From Mycolicibacterium iranicum (GTDB lineage Bacteria > Actinomycetota > Actinomycetes > Mycobacteriales > Mycobacteriaceae), in NCBI RefSeq assembly GCF_002101705.1, contig NZ_LQPC01000028.1, forward strand, positions 1 to 64,000: a stretch of DNA of 64,000 nt, given 5' to 3'. Within the stretch, counting starts at the first letter, position 1. The number at the start of each line of letters is the position of its first letter. Below the pieces are notes generated by a model that worked only from the letters and a program-made list of their open reading frames with translations, searched no databases and had not been told where the DNA came from. The translations under genes and the position numbers were made by a program. Of this stretch, positions 61,038 to 64,000 are shown piece by piece.

Positions 61038-61561
61038 CTGGCGAGCTTTGCCGCGATCACCAGCACGACGACCAGTGGCGCGCCGGCCGCGGCGGGGTCC
61101 TTGGCGGCGTCGTCGTAACGGCGCAGCCGCAACGCATCCTCACACCACGGATGGTCGGCGAACTCGGGGTCGACACGCGGGCCGCCCTGCTCTGCCAGCG
61201 ACGCCACCGACGTCGGAGTCAGCGCGGCCGCATACTCGGGATCCACCGCGGCGAGGTGCCGTTTGGCGGCCACGTGCGCCCATGCCAACCACCCCACCCG
61301 CGCCCCGAACCTCGGCACGATCCAATCCCGCGCCAGCCCGGAATGGTCAGCGATTCCGGGTCTTCCAAGAAGCGGGCTGTGGCCGATGTCGTGCAGCGCT
61401 GCCGCCAACACCAGTTCGTCGTCGGCGCCGTCTTCCAGGGCGCGGGCCGCCGATTGCAGCGCGTGGTCCCATTCGTCGACGGCCTCTTCATCCCACACAC
61501 CGCGCAGAGATTTCAGCACCGCCGCTGTCTCGGCACGGACCACTTCGGCTCGTGATGGCAT
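61034..61561 (-). CDS. HD-domain protein, PhnZ-like (phosphonate-associated)
   Basis: A 175-residue HD-domain protein. The metal ligands are in WDHALQSAARAL and AAALHDIGHSPLL, with later WAHVAAKRHLAAVDPEYAAA, then SVASLAEQGGP and ALRLRRYDDAAKDP; the whole pattern fits the HD family found in phosphonate operons. PhnZ uses two irons and O2 to split 1-hydroxy-2-aminoethylphosphonate into glycine and phosphate. The partner dioxygenase PhnY is not seen in this window. The start at 61561 (MPSRAEVV) is used; an ATG at 61573 is also possible. Confidence 0.82.
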   Translation of the reverse strand: MPSRAEVVRAETAAVLKSLRGVWDEEAVDEWDHALQSAARALEDGADDELVLAAALHDIGHSPLLGRPGIADHSGLARDWIVPRFGARVGWLAWAHVAAKRHLAAVDPEYAAALTPTSVASLAEQGGPRVDPEFADHPWCEDALRLRRYDDAAKDPAAAGAPLVVVLVIAAKLAR

Positions 61562-61582
61562 GCGCCAAACCATACCCCCAAT

Positions 61583-61594
61583 TGGTCTATACCA
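61583..61594. promoter_or_regulatory. PhnF box (TGGTATAGACCA on the minus strand)
   Basis: The plus strand reads TGGTCTATACCA, the exact reverse complement of TGGTATAGACCA, the operator reported for PhnF of M. smegmatis. It is extended to AATTGG...CCAATT. It lies 22 bases before the HD gene start and 78 before the FAD gene start, so it can control both arms. Confidence 0.75.
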
Positions 61595-61671
61595 ATTGTT
61601 AACCGGCTGTTCCCACGGCCCACATCACGTGCTTGCGGCACGGACGCTCGCGCGGAGTTATCTCAGCGCCC

Positions 61672-62787
61672 ATGCGGGTCACGATCATCGGCGCCGGCAT
61701 CCTCGGAACCGCCCACGCGTGGCAAGCAGTCCGGCGGGGCCACGACGTCGTCCACCTCGAGCGCGAAGCCGAGCCGCGCGGCGCCACCGTACGCAACTTC
61801 GGACTGGTCTGGGTATCGGGCCGCTCGTCGGGCGAACTGGACGCCAGCCTGCGCTCACGAATCCTGTGGGAAGAGATTGGCACCGAGGTGCCCGCGATCG
61901 GCTTTCGACCGTGCGGATCGCTGACGCTGTTGCGCACCCCCGCCGAAGTCGCTGTCGCGGAGGAGGTTTGCAGCCGGGCCGACGCCGGGCGGCGCGGCTT
62001 CCGCCTCCTCGAACCCGGCGCCGCGCGGGCCGTCAATCCCGTCCTGCGGGGCAAGTTCGTCGCCGCCCTGCACTGCGCGCGCGACGGCGCTGTCGAGTCG
62101 CGCCAGGCCCTACCCGCGATCCGCGCCGTCCTCGGCGCCACCGGGCGCTATACGTTCGTCCCCGGCGCCGAGGCCCGCGACGTCGACGGGACACGTGTGC
62201 GTGACGACCGCGGCAACACCTACGACGCCGATGTCGTGATCGTCTGCGCCGGAGCTACCCATAGCGGATTGGTTCGTGATCTCGCCGGTGAGATTCCGGT
62301 ACGCAGGGTGCGCCTGCAGATGATGCAGACCGCCCCCCTCGACGAACAGCTGACCACCGCGATCGCCGACGGTGACAGCCTGCGCTACTACCCCGCCTAT
62401 GCAAGCAATGCGTTGGACTCGTTGCAGCGCAATGAGAATCAGAACCCGGTGGCCCACGAGCACCGCATGCAACTGTTGTGCGTGCAGCGCCTCCACGGAG
62501 GCCTCACCATCGGCGACACCCACGAGTACGCCGAGCCGTTCGCCTTCGACGTGACAGAGGCGCCCTACACCTACCTGACGGGCGTCGTCGAGGAACTGCT
62601 GGGGCGTCGCCTGCCCCCGATCCGGCAGCGGTGGGCCGGCGTCTACAGCCAGTGCGTCGACCCCGGCCGGTTGGCCTACCGGGCCGAAGTCGCCTCCGGA
62701 GTTTGGGTCGTGACAGGACCAGGCGGGCGCGGCATGACGCTGGGCCCGGTCATCGGTGAACACACCGCCAACGAGATCGGATTGTGA
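61672..62787 (+). CDS. FAD-dependent oxidoreductase, TIGR03364-type (phosphonate-associated)
   Basis: A 371-residue DAO-fold flavoprotein: TIIGAGILGTAHAWQAVRRG at the start (FAD binding), RGATVRNFGLVWVSGRSSGE, and VVTGPGGRGMTLGPVIGEHT at the end. The family is found next to phosphonatase-like hydrolases and is thought to deaminate an aminophosphonate, such as 1-hydroxy-2-AEP or N-methyl-AEP, to the aldehyde. The ATG at 61672 gives the FAD motif at residue 4, which fits. It overlaps the hydrolase gene (GTGA). Confidence 0.85.
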   Translation: MRVTIIGAGILGTAHAWQAVRRGHDVVHLEREAEPRGATVRNFGLVWVSGRSSGELDASLRSRILWEEIGTEVPAIGFRPCGSLTLLRTPAEVAVAEEVCSRADAGRRGFRLLEPGAARAVNPVLRGKFVAALHCARDGAVESRQALPAIRAVLGATGRYTFVPGAEARDVDGTRVRDDRGNTYDADVVIVCAGATHSGLVRDLAGEIPVRRVRLQMMQTAPLDEQLTTAIADGDSLRYYPAYASNALDSLQRNENQNPVAHEHRMQLLCVQRLHGGLTIGDTHEYAEPFAFDVTEAPYTYLTGVVEELLGRRLPPIRQRWAGVYSQCVDPGRLAYRAEVASGVWVVTGPGGRGMTLGPVIGEHTANEIGL

Positions 62788-63473
62788 GCATGCAGGACAG
62801 CGGAATTCAATTAGCAGTCGTCGACATGGCGGGCACTACCGTCGCCGACGACGGCCTCGTCGTCGAGGCCTTCGAGGCCGCCGCCGAAGCTGGCGGACTT
62901 CCTCCGAGCGGGCCGCAGCGCGAGCATGCGCGCCAATACGTTCTGGACACCATGGGACAGTCCAAGATCACGGTGTTCCGCGCTCTGTTCGACGACGACG
63001 ACACCGCACAGCGCGCCAACGCCGCGTTCGAAGAGTCCTACGCTTCGCTGATCGCCGCCGGGCGTGCCGAACCGATTACCGGTGCGGCGGAGTCACTTTC
63101 ACGGCTTCGCGCAGGCGGGATCAAAGTCGCTCTGACCACCGGCTTCTCGCCCGACACGCAAGGCAAACTGATCTCCGCGCTCGGCTGGCACGACATCGCT
63201 GACCTCGTTCTCGCGCCCGGTGACGGCGTCCGCGGCCGCCCGTACCCCGACCTGATCCTCACCGCCCTGCTACGGATCGGCGCCGACAGTGTGCGGTCCG
63301 TCGCCGCCCTGGGCGACACCGCAAGCGACATCGAGAGTGCACTGCGGGCCGGATGTGCCATCGCCGCAGGCACTCTCACCGGCGCCCACGACGAGCGCCA
63401 ACTGGTCGCCGCCGGCGCCACCCACATCGTCACCTCCGTATCCGACTTCGCTGACCTCCTCCTGAAAGGCTGA
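62784..63473 (+). CDS. Phosphonatase-like HAD hydrolase, TIGR03351-type
   Basis: A 229-residue HAD enzyme related to PhnX. Motif I is LAVVDMAGTTVADDG (Asp14; DxAGT as in phosphonatase). The cap has LDTMGQSKITVFRALF with Lys61, the residue that forms the Schiff base in PhnX. The later motif is RGRPYPDLI, with Arg in place of the usual Lys, and GDTASDIESAL. It should cleave the C-P bond of phosphonoacetaldehyde or a close relative. It starts with GTG inside the stop of the FAD gene. Confidence 0.88.
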   Translation: MSMQDSGIQLAVVDMAGTTVADDGLVVEAFEAAAEAGGLPPSGPQREHARQYVLDTMGQSKITVFRALFDDDDTAQRANAAFEESYASLIAAGRAEPITGAAESLSRLRAGGIKVALTTGFSPDTQGKLISALGWHDIADLVLAPGDGVRGRPYPDLILTALLRIGADSVRSVAALGDTASDIESALRAGCAIAAGTLTGAHDERQLVAAGATHIVTSVSDFADLLLKG

Positions 63474-63475
63474 CC

Positions 63476-64000
63476 ATGAAACTCCGTAAGACACTGTCGG
63501 TGATTGCCGTCGCCGCCGTAGCCACCCTGTCCGCCGCCTGCGGCGGAACCGGATCGTCGGGCTCCGGTGACGGCACGACACTCACCGTGTACAGCGCCGA
63601 CGGCCTGGCCGGCTGGTATGAGCCGACGTTCAAGAAATTCACCGAAGAGACCGGTATCAACGTCAATTTGGTGGAAGCCGGTTCGGGCGAGGTCGTTTCG
63701 CGTGTCGAGAAGGAGCAGTCCAATCCGCAGGCTGACCTGCTGGTGACCCTGCCGCCCTTCATCCAGCGGGCCGCGCAGTCCAACCTGCTGCAGCCCAGCG
63801 GCGCCGACACCAGTGGGATGGCCGAAGATCAGGTCGGCCCCGAAGGCACGTTCGTGCCGATCGTCGACAACGCACTCAGCTTCATCGTCAACCCGGGCGC
63901 CAACCCCCCGCCCGTCACGTGGGACGACCTGCTCAAACCCGAGTTCAAGGGCAAGCTGCAGTACTCGACGCCCGGCCAGGCCGGCGACGGCACCGCCGTG
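63476..64000 (+). CDS. ABC transporter substrate-binding lipoprotein, AEP-type (partial)
   Basis: The first 175 residues of a solute-binding protein, cut by the window end. It has a lipoprotein signal, MKLRKTLSVIAVAAVATLSA followed by AC with the lipobox Cys22, then the iron/AEP-type binding fold (TVYSADGLAGWYEPTFKKFT, TGINVNLVEAGSGEVVSRVE, QADLLVTLPPFIQRAAQSNL, VTWDDLLKPEFKGKLQYSTP). It follows the hydrolase by two bases and probably binds 2-aminoethylphosphonate or a related compound. The permease and ATPase genes should follow. Confidence 0.85.
   Translation, partial: MKLRKTLSVIAVAAVATLSAACGGTGSSGSGDGTTLTVYSADGLAGWYEPTFKKFTEETGINVNLVEAGSGEVVSRVEKEQSNPQADLLVTLPPFIQRAAQSNLLQPSGADTSGMAEDQVGPEGTFVPIVDNALSFIVNPGANPPPVTWDDLLKPEFKGKLQYSTPGQAGDGTAV

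Overview
The window is high-GC actinobacterial DNA from a mycobacterium, most likely a rapid grower (Mycolicibacterium-type). Evidence for this is a complete ESX-1 type VII secretion core (eccA1 to mycP1 with PE35, PPE68, esxB and esxA), whiB6, mycobacterial SAM-methyltransferase, F420/PPOX and mycothiol-enzyme families, many ATGA/GTGA stop-start overlaps, and a fructose PTS directly beside mycP1, an arrangement I recall from M. smegmatis.

Layout. 1-7.7 kb: a DUF559-type nuclease-like gene with a damaged 5' end, a DUF456 membrane protein, and a minus-strand lipid/aldehyde group (aldehyde dehydrogenase, SDR, quinone oxidoreductase, HAD) in an order resembling M. tuberculosis Rv0145-Rv0149, with methyltransferases and a TetR regulator. 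7.8-11.2 kb: a TetR-like DNA-binding fragment coupled to a FUSC transporter, then a pirin. 11.4-17.3 kb: a divergent fructose PTS locus, ptsI facing fruR-fruK-fruA-ptsH, with an operator between them and a strong terminator at the end. 17.4-46.2 kb: the ESX-1 region as two convergent arms. The plus arm is mycP1-eccE1-espB-espL-two small membrane genes-paralogue A-espK-paralogue B. The minus arm, read from its 5' end, is espG1-espH-eccA1-eccB1-eccCa1-eccCb1-PE35-PPE68-esxB-esxA-espI-eccD1-espJ-EspC-like. A MazF/RHH toxin-antitoxin pair sits where the arms meet. A second MinD-like ATPase, an HTH regulator and whiB6 lie beyond espG1. No espE or espF is present in the window. espB carries an apparent single-base frameshift.

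46.2-50.0 kb: a possible structured RNA with an intrinsic terminator, an acyl-CoA carboxylase with a small DivIVA-repeat protein, an EVE-domain protein, a second pirin and a GNAT-like protein. 50.0-58.2 kb: a gamma-glutamyl amine catabolic cluster (SDR, aldehyde dehydrogenase, GATase, GlnA4-type ligase, APC permease, FadR-type regulator) followed by remnants of an IS3-family transposase and an alcohol dehydrogenase. This block lies between the N-terminal and C-terminal pieces of what looks like one thioesterase gene, so it appears to be an insertion. 58.2-60.3 kb: small housekeeping and hypothetical genes. 60.3-64 kb: a phosphonate-use locus (PhnF-like repressor, PhnZ-like HD protein, FAD oxidoreductase, phosphonatase-like hydrolase, and the start of an ABC binding lipoprotein) with a PhnF box between the divergent arms.

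The points most worth following are two internally duplicated, membrane-anchored, cysteine-containing paralogues that flank espK and match no ESX-1 component I know, the compositional break inside espK, the espB frameshift, the split thioesterase, the whiB6 promoter with long-distance inverted repeats, and the candidate small RNA after whiB6. All family names were assigned by reading the sequence; no database search was run.
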